From UBA2256 sp964531105 (GTDB taxonomy: Bacteria; Spirochaetota; Spirochaetia; Treponematales; Rectinemataceae), in the NCBI GenBank assembly GCA_964531105.1, contig CAZHFN010000001.1:99701-163700 (forward strand): a DNA stretch of 64,000 nucleotides, in the 5' to 3' direction. The position numbers and the translations under genes are program-made. The notes under the pieces are model-generated. The model saw only the letters and a program-made list of their open reading frames with translations, ran no database searches and was not told where the DNA came from. Positions 1-8,222 of this stretch are shown one piece after another (the first letter of the stretch is position 1; every line of letters begins with the position of its first letter).

Positions 1-411
1 GAAAGCCTGGAACAAGGCGGTGTTGCGGTGGAGCGCAGTTTCTCGGGAAGTTCGGATGGATTCAACATTGCCGTCCTTCTTGCCTTATACCGTTTTATCC
101 AAGAGGGAGCCACGAATATCCTAAAGCATTCAGAAGCGCGCAACGCGAAGCTGACCATCGAATTCGAAGAATCATGGGTATCGGCAGAGCTTTCCGACAA
201 TGGTCGAGGCTTCGTTTATAAATCGATACAATCCCCGGCAGCGGAATTCGGGGCCTACGGACTCTCGGGCCTTGCCGACAGGATCGCTCTGGTAAGGGGA
301 GATTTTTCGGTAACCTCGACTCCAGGATCCGGAACTGTCCTGCGGGCTAAATTGCCGAGGGACCCGGTGTCGCGTATCGAAAAGGAAGCTAAATCCGATG
401 AGCGCCGATAA
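1..411 (+). CDS. Sensor histidine kinase, C-terminal part (NarL-type)
   Basis: The gene enters from the left edge in an open frame, so only the last 136 codons are present. What remains is the ATP-binding (HATPase_c) domain: an N box reading FIQEGATNILKH, a G1 box DNGRGF, and a G2-like stretch GLSGLADRIALVRG followed by TPGSGT. This form is typical of the HisKA_3 kinases that pair with NarL/LuxR regulators. It would phosphorylate the receiver encoded next; the two genes overlap by 14 nt, so they are co-translated. The GTG at 28 is internal, not a start. The sensor and dimerisation domains lie outside the window, so the signal cannot be judged. Confidence 0.9.
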   Translation, partial: ESLEQGGVAVERSFSGSSDGFNIAVLLALYRFIQEGATNILKHSEARNAKLTIEFEESWVSAELSDNGRGFVYKSIQSPAAEFGAYGLSGLADRIALVRGDFSVTSTPGSGTVLRAKLPRDPVSRIEKEAKSDERR

Positions 412-1135
412 AAAAATAAGGCTGCTGCTTGCCGATGACCAGCGGCTCGTGCGTGACGGAATAGCCTCGCTGCTTAGTCTCGATGAGGAAATCGACGTAG
501 TGGGGACGGCGGAAAACGGGCTGGAAGCGGTAGAATTGGCCGGAAGGCTAAAACCGGATATCTGCCTGCTCGACATACGAATGCCGGTTATGGACGGTAT
601 TTCCGCCCTGCAGAGGATCATGGAAGATCAAAGCTGCCGCTTTGTCATCATGCTCACTACCTTCGACGACCGCGAATACGTTGTGCGATCTTTAAAGGCG
701 GGCGCGGTAGGGTACTTATTGAAGGATCTGCCAAGCGAAGAGCTTTCCGGTGCCGTAAAGCAAGCAGTCAAGGGTGTTTTTATCGCCAACGGCACCGTAA
801 TGAAAACGCTGATGGGGCTGCTGGATGAGGTTCAGCGAGGATCGGCAAAAGATGCTGCCGGCAGGAGAGCTGCCGAACAGGAAGCAAGAGACGGGGCCAC
901 GATCGATGGCGACGGTTTTGCGCTTTCACAGCGTGCTCGCTTGAGCGAGCGCGAACGGGAGGTGCTTTCGCTTCTGGGCGAGGGGCTCACCAACGGCGAG
1001 ATCGCCGAAAGCCTGGGATTGAGCGAAGGCACTGTCAAAAATTACATCTCGAGCATTCTCACCAGCCTGGGCTTCAGAGACCGGGTGCAAGCTGCCCTCT
1101 TCGCGGCCAGGAACGGCAATTCCGGCAAGCAATAG
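398..1135 (+). CDS. NarL/LuxR-family response regulator
   Basis: A 245-aa two-domain regulator. The receiver covers about residues 6-125, with acidic pocket D13-D14, phospho-acceptor D59 in LLDIRMP, and the conserved Lys in YLLKD. A LuxR-type helix-turn-helix follows from about residue 180 (LSEREREVLSLL, then GLSEGTVKNYIS). The linker (about 140-178) is rich in Ala, Gly and Arg and longer than usual. It is the partner of the upstream histidine kinase, whose gene it overlaps. A strong GC-rich hairpin follows the stop codon, so the pair probably ends here and is separate from the sigma-54 regulator downstream. Target genes are not evident. Confidence 0.93.
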   Translation: MSADKKIRLLLADDQRLVRDGIASLLSLDEEIDVVGTAENGLEAVELAGRLKPDICLLDIRMPVMDGISALQRIMEDQSCRFVIMLTTFDDREYVVRSLKAGAVGYLLKDLPSEELSGAVKQAVKGVFIANGTVMKTLMGLLDEVQRGSAKDAAGRRAAEQEARDGATIDGDGFALSQRARLSEREREVLSLLGEGLTNGEIAESLGLSEGTVKNYISSILTSLGFRDRVQAALFAARNGNSGKQ

Positions 1136-1147
1136 GCAACGTGTCCC

Positions 1148-1181
1148 GGGGCCTCGCGGCCCGCACGGGCCGCGAGGCCCC
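1148..1181 (+). terminator. Perfect GC-rich hairpin after the two-component genes
   Basis: A 15-bp perfect inverted repeat (GGGGCCTCGCGGCCC and its complement, 4-nt loop) starts 12 nt after the regulator stop. No U-tract follows, so it may be an unusual terminator or an mRNA 3'-end stabiliser. It shows that the GTG at 1141 is not the start of the next gene. Confidence 0.6.
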
Positions 1182-1221
1182 AGTCTTGCGCCGCAGCCGC
1201 TTCTATTCGCATAATTGCTTT

Positions 1222-3141
1222 ATGATAGTCTGCATCACTCCGGATGACGGAATAGCCGAAACCTTCAGTCGTGTCGCTAAAGAGTTCAAGGAAAAGATAA
1301 TTGTCGAGCGCGGTCTTCTGGAGGCTGCTGTTCCTATCGCCCGGCGCTGGGAGGACGAGGCGGACGTAATCGTAAGCAGGGGCGGTACAGTACTGGTTAT
1401 GCGCAGCGCCGGTATCTCGACACCGATTGTGGAGCTGCAGGTTACCGCTAAGGACCTAGCTCTAGCCCTGGAAAAGGCGCGGGCTCTCATTAAAATGGAA
1501 GAATTCAGAATCGGGGTGATGACATTTTCCAATATGACCCAGCAATTGAAGGACTTCCTTCCGTTTTTAAACCTTAATCTCAGCCTGTACGAGCTATGCA
1601 TCGATACCGATCAGGACAAAGCGATCCGCAGTGCCATGAAGGACGGTATGGATGTGCTATTAGGCGGGGTCATAACCTCCAAGTTCGCTACAGCCTACGA
1701 TATCCCCTCGGTACTTATCGATTCAGGAGAAACCTCGATTCGCTACGCCCTGGAGGAAGCCTCAAAAATTGTGGCTGCTCGACGGCTGAAAAGTCGCCGT
1801 GCGGAAGAGCTCAGAATCATCATGGAGAATATTCGGGAAGGAATCATCGCCACCGACGGCGAGGGAAGAATCTTCCAGATGAACGGTAAGGCAAAAGAGC
1901 TTCTAAAACACTCTTCGGAAGATCAGGCCTGGGGCTATGGCGCGAAGCTGCCTTCTTTTCTCGCCGATATGATCCAGCCTGTAGGCTCGGGCTCAGGCTT
2001 GGGAAAGGACAAGCGTAGACTTACCGAGATCGGCGCAAAAAGGGTCATGGTGGACGCAATTCCCGTAACCGTAGAGGGCTCTGTTGCCTCTTCGGTAATC
2101 ACGCTTCAGGACATTGGCAGTATCCAGAAGCTGGAAGAGGATATACGGCGGGAAATTTACTTCAAGGGTTATGTGGCAAGATTCGATTTCGGGGATATCG
2201 TTGCCGAGGATCCCTTGAGTCAACGGACTATCGACCTGGCTATGCGCTACGCCCGGACCAACGCTTCGATCATGATTCGCGGGGAGTCGGGGGTGGGAAA
2301 AGAGATGTTCGCTCAGAGCATCCACAACGCATCGGTGCGTAGATCGGGAGCTTTTGTTGCCATGAACTGCGCAGCCATTCCCGAAACGCTTTTCGAGAGC
2401 GAACTTTTCGGCTACGTGGACGGGGCTTTTACCGGGGCGCGCAAAAAGGGAAAGCCCGGCCTCTTCGAAATAGCCCACGGGGGTACGGTATTCCTGGATG
2501 AAATTTCCGAGATGCCCCTGTCCCTGCAATCCCGCCTGCTTCGGGTACTCCAGGAGCACGAGGTGATGCGACTGGGGGACGATAAGATCATCCCTGTGGA
2601 CGTGAGGATTATCGCGGCGTCAAACCGGGATATGCCCTCTTTGGTTGCCTCTGGAGCCTTCAGGAACGATCTCTTCTGGCGGCTGAATGTCTTGAATTTA
2701 TTTATTCCACCTTTGCGGGAACGGAAGGGCGATATTCTACCTTTGATTGATTACATGCTGGAGCAGTCGGATTTCTGCGGAAAGACTCCCCGCCTAGGGC
2801 CGGGCTGCGCCGAGCTCCTCCATGGCTATCCTTGGCCGGGGAATGTCCGGGAGCTCAAGAATTTTTGCGATCGCATCGCGGCGATCTGCGATACCGAGCA
2901 GATCGATGCCGGGTTCGCCCTAGCGCTGCTGGACTCTGGGCTAAAGATCCATCAGACGAATAAGGTCCGAGATATTGGGTCAAAGGACAGCGCCCTCGCC
3001 TCGAATCGTTTGGAACTCGAAAAAATAATTGATGAAGAAAGGACGCTCGAGAACGTGGCAAGGCGACTGGGTATACATCGCACGACCCTGTGGCGGCGAA
3101 TGAAAAAATTGGGAATATCCGCCGATTCTATGTTGCGTTAG
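1222..3141 (+). CDS. Sigma-54-dependent activator with PrpR-type sensory domain
   Basis: The order is a PrpR_N-like ligand-sensing domain (about 1-175), a PAS-like domain (about 195-300), a sigma-54 AAA+ domain (about 325-560) and a Fis-type helix-turn-helix (about 600-637). The AAA+ part has Walker A GESGVGKE near residue 354, the sigma-54 contact loop GAFTGA near residue 401 and Walker B FLDEI. The ATG at 1222 is preferred, giving 639 aa, because the in-frame GTG at 1141 would put a strong hairpin inside the gene; no good Shine-Dalgarno is visible for either. PrpR-type domains usually sense a metabolite of the pathway they control. A sigma-54 promoter and inverted repeats sit just downstream, so the gene very likely drives the dehydratase/transport operon. 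Confidence 0.9.
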   Translation: MIVCITPDDGIAETFSRVAKEFKEKIIVERGLLEAAVPIARRWEDEADVIVSRGGTVLVMRSAGISTPIVELQVTAKDLALALEKARALIKMEEFRIGVMTFSNMTQQLKDFLPFLNLNLSLYELCIDTDQDKAIRSAMKDGMDVLLGGVITSKFATAYDIPSVLIDSGETSIRYALEEASKIVAARRLKSRRAEELRIIMENIREGIIATDGEGRIFQMNGKAKELLKHSSEDQAWGYGAKLPSFLADMIQPVGSGSGLGKDKRRLTEIGAKRVMVDAIPVTVEGSVASSVITLQDIGSIQKLEEDIRREIYFKGYVARFDFGDIVAEDPLSQRTIDLAMRYARTNASIMIRGESGVGKEMFAQSIHNASVRRSGAFVAMNCAAIPETLFESELFGYVDGAFTGARKKGKPGLFEIAHGGTVFLDEISEMPLSLQSRLLRVLQEHEVMRLGDDKIIPVDVRIIAASNRDMPSLVASGAFRNDLFWRLNVLNLFIPPLRERKGDILPLIDYMLEQSDFCGKTPRLGPGCAELLHGYPWPGNVRELKNFCDRIAAICDTEQIDAGFALALLDSGLKIHQTNKVRDIGSKDSALASNRLELEKIIDEERTLENVARRLGIHRTTLWRRMKKLGISADSMLR

Positions 3142-3174
3142 TTGCGCAACATAGAAACACTAGCAACGCAACAT
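3129..3174 (+). promoter_or_regulatory. Inverted repeats, probable upstream activator sites
   Basis: Three copies of TGTTGCG occur here: 3131-3137 on the plus strand, and 3145-3151 and 3167-3173 on the minus strand. The first two form a perfect 9-bp inverted repeat (TATGTTGCG, 7-nt spacer, CGCAACATA). They overlap the last codons of the sigma-54 activator and lie about 110-160 bp upstream of the -24/-12 promoter, the usual distance for enhancer-like sites. Binding by the adjacent activator is inferred. Confidence 0.6.
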
Positions 3175-3284
3175 TCACGATTCCCGGTGCTCGCATTTTT
3201 GTCACGGCCGAGCGACTAATTTCCATCTCTCTATCGCACAACAACATCAAGGGTCGGATGATCGACCATGCGTTATTAAATTAT

Positions 3285-3301
3285 TTGGCATGTTTATTGC
3301 T
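3285..3301 (+). promoter_or_regulatory. Sigma-54 (-24/-12) promoter
   Basis: TTGGCATGTTTATTGCT fits the sigma-54 consensus TTGGCAC-N5-TTGCW with a single change. The invariant GG (3287-3288) and GC (3299-3300) are separated by exactly 10 nt. The predicted start of transcription is about 3311-3312, and the dehydratase ATG begins at 3313. The sigma-54 activator gene lies directly upstream. Confidence 0.82.
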
Positions 3302-3312
3302 GAATATCTTGC

Positions 3313-4566
3313 ATGCACGCTATCGAAAAAATCCTAGCCCAAGCGGCCGGGAAAAAAAGCGTATCCACCGGCGAGATCGTCACCGCCGGTGTCGATGTCG
3401 CGGAAGTGAACGATCTCTACCTCCAGGTAGTCACCTCGTTCTATCAACTCGGCGGAACGAAGGTTAAGAAGCCCGAAGCCACTACCTTCGTCTTCGATCA
3501 CTATGCCCCCGCCCCCACGATCAAGGCTGCGGACAACCATAGGGCCATGCGGGAATTCTGCGCGGCTCATGGCATCGACAAGCTCTTTGACGTAGGCCGG
3601 GGTGTCTGTCACCAGGTCCTCATCGAAGACGGACTGGTAGCCCCCGGAGCAATCGTCGTGGAAACCGATTCCCACACCACGACCCTGGGCGCCCTGGGTG
3701 TCTTCGGCACCGGTGTAGGCGCCACGGACATGGCGCTCATCCTACTCAATGGATCACTCTGGTTCAGGGTGCCCGAGGTTATGAAAATTGTCCTCGAAGG
3801 AGGCCCGCTCGGGCCTGGCGTGATGGCCAAGGACATCATCCTCCATATTATAGGCGACCTTAAGCAGGACGCGGCAATCTACAAGTGTGTAGAATTCTCT
3901 GGTCCCGCAGTGGCGGCCATGCCCGTGGAGGAGCGCCTGGTGCTCTGCAACATGTCCGTCGAGATGGGCGCCAAGACCGCCTATATCCAGCCGGATGCCA
4001 AGACCTGGGAATACTTGGCCAAGATGGGGGTAAAAAAGGCAGTCAGGGAGGTAAGCACCGACCCCGATTATGCCTATGCGTCGGTTCACTGTTATGACGT
4101 CTCCACAATCAAGCCCAGTGCAGCCACTCCCGGTAGCGTGGACAACTTCGCCCTCGTGAAGAACCAGGAGGGCGTCCGTGTCGACCAGATCTTCATCGGC
4201 ACCTGTACCGGCGGAAGACTCAACGACCTTGCAATTGCAGCGAAAATTCTCAAAGGCCGGAAGGTGGCCAAGAGTACCAGGCTCGTCATCATTCCCGCCT
4301 CGGACAGGGTGATGCAGGAGGCCATGGCCGCCGGCCATGTTCAGACGCTCATGGAGGCAGGAGCAGCCTTTTCGACACCCGGCTGCGGTCCCTGCCTGGG
4401 CGCCCACGAGGGCATCCTAGCCGCTGGGGAAGTGGGGCTAACCACCTCTTCGCGTAATTTTCCGGGTCGGATGGGGAGCACAGAATCCAAGCTGTATGTC
4501 GTATCGCCGGCCACGGCGGCGGCTTCGGCGATTTCTGGCACTATTACCGATCCGGCAAGCCTCTAG
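3313..4566 (+). CDS. Aconitase-family dehydratase, large subunit (LeuC/HacA/DmdA-like)
   Basis: At 417 aa this has the length of archaeal-type isopropylmalate isomerase, homoaconitase and dimethylmalate dehydratase large subunits. The three [4Fe-4S] ligands are visible: C298 in GTCTGGR, and C358 and C361 in PGCGPCLGAHEG. The active-site stretch ETDSHTTTLGALG is also present. It would isomerise or dehydrate a hydroxy-di- or tricarboxylate together with the small subunit encoded 11 nt downstream. Leucine synthesis is unlikely: no leuA or leuB is nearby, and the neighbours are a sigma-54 activator, a tricarboxylate transporter and a racemase. A catabolic role is inferred and the substrate is unknown. 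The ATG at 3313 gives the family N terminus (EKILAQAAGK) and lies 1-2 nt after the predicted transcription start. Confidence 0.88.
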   Translation: MHAIEKILAQAAGKKSVSTGEIVTAGVDVAEVNDLYLQVVTSFYQLGGTKVKKPEATTFVFDHYAPAPTIKAADNHRAMREFCAAHGIDKLFDVGRGVCHQVLIEDGLVAPGAIVVETDSHTTTLGALGVFGTGVGATDMALILLNGSLWFRVPEVMKIVLEGGPLGPGVMAKDIILHIIGDLKQDAAIYKCVEFSGPAVAAMPVEERLVLCNMSVEMGAKTAYIQPDAKTWEYLAKMGVKKAVREVSTDPDYAYASVHCYDVSTIKPSAATPGSVDNFALVKNQEGVRVDQIFIGTCTGGRLNDLAIAAKILKGRKVAKSTRLVIIPASDRVMQEAMAAGHVQTLMEAGAAFSTPGCGPCLGAHEGILAAGEVGLTTSSRNFPGRMGSTESKLYVVSPATAAASAISGTITDPASL

Positions 4567-4577
4567 GGAGAAGCAGC

Positions 4578-5060
4578 ATGAAAACACTTAAAGGCAAGGT
4601 TTATACCTTCGGCAACAATATCGACACCGACCAGATCTATCCCGGCCGCTTCCTCGAACTCACGGACCACAAGGAAATCGGCAAGCATGCCATGGAAGGC
4701 GCGGATCCTAAGTTCCCAGCACGCTTCGAAAAGGGCGGATTTATCGTGGCCGGATCCAATTTCGGCTGCGGCTCGAGCAGGGAACACGCAGTTATCACCC
4801 TCAAGAACGCCGGCGTGGCGGCTATCTTCGCAAAATCCTTCGCACGAATATTCTACCGCAACTGCATCAATCTGGGTGTGCCTGTTATCATGGCCCCGGA
4901 CCTGGACTCCTTCGGGCTTTCCGAAGGGCACCAGATCGAAGTCGATCTGGCTGCTGGGACGCTGAAATTGGGCAGCGTGGACCATGCATTCGTCCCCCTT
5001 TCCGATGATATTTTGGCGCTTATAGAAAACGGGGGAGTTTTTTCCCTTTACAGAAAGTAA
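4578..5060 (+). CDS. Aconitase-family dehydratase, small subunit (LeuD/DmdB-like)
   Basis: A 160-aa swivel-domain subunit. Characteristic stretches are NNIDTDQIYPGRFL near the N terminus, the substrate-binding FGCGSSREHA near residue 65, and AKSFARIFYRN. It completes the enzyme encoded just upstream. The specificity loop after PGR reads FLELTD; this region separates isopropylmalate, homoaconitate and dimethylmalate enzymes, but I cannot assign the substrate from it. A Shine-Dalgarno GGGAGAAG precedes the ATG. The 76-nt gap to the transporter gene contains no obvious terminator, so the genes are probably co-transcribed. Confidence 0.88.
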   Translation: MKTLKGKVYTFGNNIDTDQIYPGRFLELTDHKEIGKHAMEGADPKFPARFEKGGFIVAGSNFGCGSSREHAVITLKNAGVAAIFAKSFARIFYRNCINLGVPVIMAPDLDSFGLSEGHQIEVDLAAGTLKLGSVDHAFVPLSDDILALIENGGVFSLYRK

Positions 5061-5136
5061 AAATGAGCCAAATACTTAAAGCTGGTTTTAATGCGGCCCG
5101 TGGAGGCCTAGCAACAATATTGCAGGAGGCTAGTAG

Positions 5137-6084
5137 ATGAAGTCTTTTAAAAAAGGGGTTATCGCCCTTTTCCTCGTGCTCGTGGTAGGCGGAATGGTCT
5201 TTGCCCAGTTCCCCAACAAACCCCTGAATTATGTTATTGCCTTCAATCCAGGCGGCGAGTCTGACATTTTTGCCAGGGCTCAACAGCCCCTTCTGGAGAA
5301 AATTCTGGGTCAGAAAGTGATTGTCGCCTATAAGATCGGTGGCGGCGGCGCTGTAGGCTGGGCCGATCTTCTGAAGCAGAAGCCGGACGGTTACAACTTT
5401 GTGGGACATAATCTTCCCCATATTATCTTGCAGCCCCTTACCACCCCGAACGCTGGCTATAAGACCAAGGATATCGTACCGGTCTATACCTTCATGTCCA
5501 CCCCCTGCGTCCTCGCGGTCAATGCCAAGAGTCCGTTCAAAACCGTGGAAGATTTTGTAAAATACGCCAAGGCCAACCCCGGTGCAACCATTGTAGGAGG
5601 TTCTGCATCCGCTTCGGCCAACGAAATAGCCCAGAAAATTTTCGACAAGCTGGCGGGAATCAAGACCACTTATATTCCCTTCACGGGTTCAGGCGATGCC
5701 ATTCCTGCCCTTTTAGGTGGCCACGTAAACGCTCTGATGACCTATACAACCATGGGCAACGCCTATGAAGGCGAAGTACGCCTTCTGGCTGTAGCGGCTG
5801 ACAAACGTGTCTCTTCCCTGCCGGATGTACCCACCTTCCGCGAGCTTGGCTACGACCTTGTGGAAGGCGCTTTCCGCGGCGCAGCCGTCCCTCCCGGAAC
5901 TCCCGATGCAGTCAAGAGGGTTCTGGCAGACGCTTTTGAAAAGGTGAACAAGGACCCGGAATTCGCCAAGAAAATGGAAGCCTCTGGCTTCAAGCTGGAA
6001 TTCTTCGGCCCAGAAGCCAGTGAAAAACTGGTGGATGAGAAGATCATTGCCTATACCCCGCTGGTCGCGGAGTTCAAGAAATAA
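5137..6084 (+). CDS. Tripartite tricarboxylate transporter binding protein (TctC/Bug family)
   Basis: A 315-aa periplasmic receptor with a clear signal peptide (hydrophobic LFLVLVVGGMVFA, cleavage near residue 24). The mature part has the Bug-family start PNKPLNYVIAFNPGGESD, where the ligand carboxylate is normally held, and the later GGSASASANEIA segment. It delivers a carboxylate to the TctA/TctB membrane component encoded next. GGAGG ends 9 nt before the ATG. A terminator-like hairpin after the gene probably lets the receptor be made in excess over the membrane protein, as is common for binding-protein operons. The ligand is probably the substrate of the upstream dehydratase or the downstream racemase (inference). 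Confidence 0.92.
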   Translation: MKSFKKGVIALFLVLVVGGMVFAQFPNKPLNYVIAFNPGGESDIFARAQQPLLEKILGQKVIVAYKIGGGGAVGWADLLKQKPDGYNFVGHNLPHIILQPLTTPNAGYKTKDIVPVYTFMSTPCVLAVNAKSPFKTVEDFVKYAKANPGATIVGGSASASANEIAQKIFDKLAGIKTTYIPFTGSGDAIPALLGGHVNALMTYTTMGNAYEGEVRLLAVAADKRVSSLPDVPTFRELGYDLVEGAFRGAAVPPGTPDAVKRVLADAFEKVNKDPEFAKKMEASGFKLEFFGPEASEKLVDEKIIAYTPLVAEFKK

Positions 6085-6106
6085 TATTTTTTCTCTCAAT
6101 CCTCTA

Positions 6107-6137
6107 GGCGCAGGGCGTTAATCGCCTTGCGCCTTTT
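6107..6137 (+). terminator. Hairpin with T-run between tctC and tctAB
   Basis: An 11-bp stem (GGCGCAGGGCG / CGCCTTGCGCC, one G-U pair, 5-nt loop) is followed by TTTT. A second hairpin, GCCGCGGA-ACTT-TCCGCGGC, follows at 6147-6166. Partial termination here would lower expression of the membrane component relative to the binding protein. Confidence 0.7.
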
Positions 6138-6206
6138 GTCCACAACGCCGCGGAACTTTCCGCGGCAGCTTCGTTGTTACGCAGGTTTCTTTCGAGGGTA
6201 ATTTTT

Positions 6207-8210
6207 ATGACAATGCAAATCTTCATGGAATCCATCACCGCGATTTTCACCTTTCAGAATATGATCTTCATGCTCGCGGCAATCGTGTTCGGCATGATGG
6301 CCGGCGCCCTGCCGGGCTTTACTGCTACAATGGCCGTAGCGCTGATGGTGCCCTTTACCTTTACCATGTCGCCAGTATCAGGCCTCATCACCATAGGGGC
6401 TCTGTATTGCGCTACCATATTCGGAGGTTCTTTTTCGGCGATTTTGCTCAACACGCCAGGAACCCCCTCGTCGATAGGCACCTGTTTCGATGGCTACCCC
6501 ATGGCGCGGCAAGGCCGAGGCAAGGAAGCGATCTACACTGCCACCATCGGATCGGGCGTGGGCGGTGTTATCGGCACCTTCGGGCTTATCCTTTTTGCAG
6601 TACCCCTCGCCAGGGCAGCGCTCAAATTCGGTCCGCCCGAGTTTTTCTGGGTGGCGATTTTCGGGCTTACGATAATTTCTTCAATTTCCGAAGAATCACT
6701 CCTCAAAGGTATCGCGGCGGGATTTATCGGCATTCTCATCTCCATGATCGGCATAGCCCCTGTAGGTGGCGACATGAGATTCGATTTCGGCCTGGTCTCT
6801 TTCCAGGGAGGAGTCGAAATTGTGTCAGTGCTCATAGGTTTCTTCTGCATCCCCGAGATTTTCCGGATGGCCATGGATCCGTCGGCTTCCTATTCCGAAG
6901 TCAATTCGGTCCAGCACGAAAAAGGCGCCTTGAAACGGGCTTTCAATAATGTCATCGGTCATCCGCTGGCATCACTCCGGGCTTCGGTGCTCGGCCTCCT
7001 TATCGGGATACTTCCCGGCGCGGGCGGCAATATCGCCAACCTTATCGCCTACAACGAGGCCAAGCGAGCTTCCAAGCATCCCGAGACCTTTGGCCACGGT
7101 GACCCCCAGGGTGTCGTCGCAACCGAGGTTTCCAACAATGCTGTAGTAGAAGGAGCCATGGTACCCCTGCTCGCCCTGGGCATCCCTGGCTCTCCTCCTG
7201 CGGCAATAATCTATGGAGCGCTCCTCCTCCAGGGGCTTTCTCCCGGGCCTCAGCTTTTTACCCGAAATGCATCCCTGGTCTACGCATTCATGCTTTCTTT
7301 CTTCGTAGCCAATATTCTCATGACGCTCGTGGGATTCCTCGCCGGCAAGGGCATGTACAAGGCTGTTATCAAGGTACCGATCCGGATACTCGTTCCAACT
7401 ATTCTCTTTCTGACCGTTCTGGGATCCTACGCCATCCGCAACAATCCCATGGACGTGATAATCATGTTCCTCTCGGGCATTGTCGGTTACATTTTAAAAG
7501 ACCTGGGATTCAATACCGGCGCCTTCGTGCTTGGTCTCATTCTTGGACCCATAGCAGAACGCGGCTTTGTACAAGGCTTGCTGATGGGAAACAATGTCTC
7601 GATGACGACACCCTGGATAATCATGTTTACCAGACCCCTCTCGATCGCCCTCATTGTCCTTTCGGTGTTCTCTGCCGCTTGGCCATTTCTGCGCGCGGCA
7701 TTCCGCAAGAAATCGGGAGGGGCGACAATCATCGCCGCCGCCCTGGGAAAAAAGGAAGCTTCGGGTGTTAAGAAACTCAATACCGACTATGTTGGCGGCG
7801 CGATAATTTTAGGAGTAACGGCCATTTTCTTCTTCCAGATCAAGGAATGGAGCAGATATGCCACGATGGCGCCCAAGAGTGTTCTTTTCGTGCTTGCTTT
7901 GTTCGGCCTGGCCCTCCTTGTCAAAGGCAAGTTCAAGCCCGAGATGATAGCCACAACCTTTACAAAGGTGTCGAAATCTTTAGTTCTGGTGCTTATAGTG
8001 GGCGTTTTATGGGTTTTCCTTTTAGATAAGATTGGCTTCCTGGTAACAAGCTTTACCGCTTTCTTCATCATCATGTTCGCCTTCCACCCCAAGAAGGGTG
8101 CCAAGAGAATAATCGGCTCCACTGCGGTGGCTGTCGGTGTTATCGCCATTCTTTACCTGGTATTTGTCAAGTTCCTTTTGGTTTCTCTGCCCACGGGCAT
8201 CTTGATTTAA
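6207..8210 (+). CDS. Tripartite tricarboxylate transporter, TctA-TctB fusion
   Basis: The first ~500 residues are the large membrane subunit TctA, with its repeated motif pairs (GALPGFTATMAVAL near the start and GILPGAGGNIANLI midway, about 10-12 helices). After a charged linker (about 505-535) another ~140 residues with four helices match the small subunit TctB, normally a separate gene. The total is 667 aa, against about 500 for TctA alone. No separate tctB is nearby, which supports a real fusion. It imports a carboxylate with cation symport, using the TctC receptor encoded upstream. The ATG at 6207 is chosen because GAGGG lies 8 nt before it; the TTG at 6174 has no such site. Confidence 0.88.
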   Translation: MTMQIFMESITAIFTFQNMIFMLAAIVFGMMAGALPGFTATMAVALMVPFTFTMSPVSGLITIGALYCATIFGGSFSAILLNTPGTPSSIGTCFDGYPMARQGRGKEAIYTATIGSGVGGVIGTFGLILFAVPLARAALKFGPPEFFWVAIFGLTIISSISEESLLKGIAAGFIGILISMIGIAPVGGDMRFDFGLVSFQGGVEIVSVLIGFFCIPEIFRMAMDPSASYSEVNSVQHEKGALKRAFNNVIGHPLASLRASVLGLLIGILPGAGGNIANLIAYNEAKRASKHPETFGHGDPQGVVATEVSNNAVVEGAMVPLLALGIPGSPPAAIIYGALLLQGLSPGPQLFTRNASLVYAFMLSFFVANILMTLVGFLAGKGMYKAVIKVPIRILVPTILFLTVLGSYAIRNNPMDVIIMFLSGIVGYILKDLGFNTGAFVLGLILGPIAERGFVQGLLMGNNVSMTTPWIIMFTRPLSIALIVLSVFSAAWPFLRAAFRKKSGGATIIAAALGKKEASGVKKLNTDYVGGAIILGVTAIFFFQIKEWSRYATMAPKSVLFVLALFGLALLVKGKFKPEMIATTFTKVSKSLVLVLIVGVLWVFLLDKIGFLVTSFTAFFIIMFAFHPKKGAKRIIGSTAVAVGVIAILYLVFVKFLLVSLPTGILI

Positions 8211-8222
8211 GGAGAAGATTCG

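Noticed and set aside
3313..5060. Leucine biosynthesis genes leuC and leuD
   Set aside because: The sequence type allows it, but context (sigma-54 activator, carboxylate transporter, racemase) points to catabolism, and no leuA or leuB is present.
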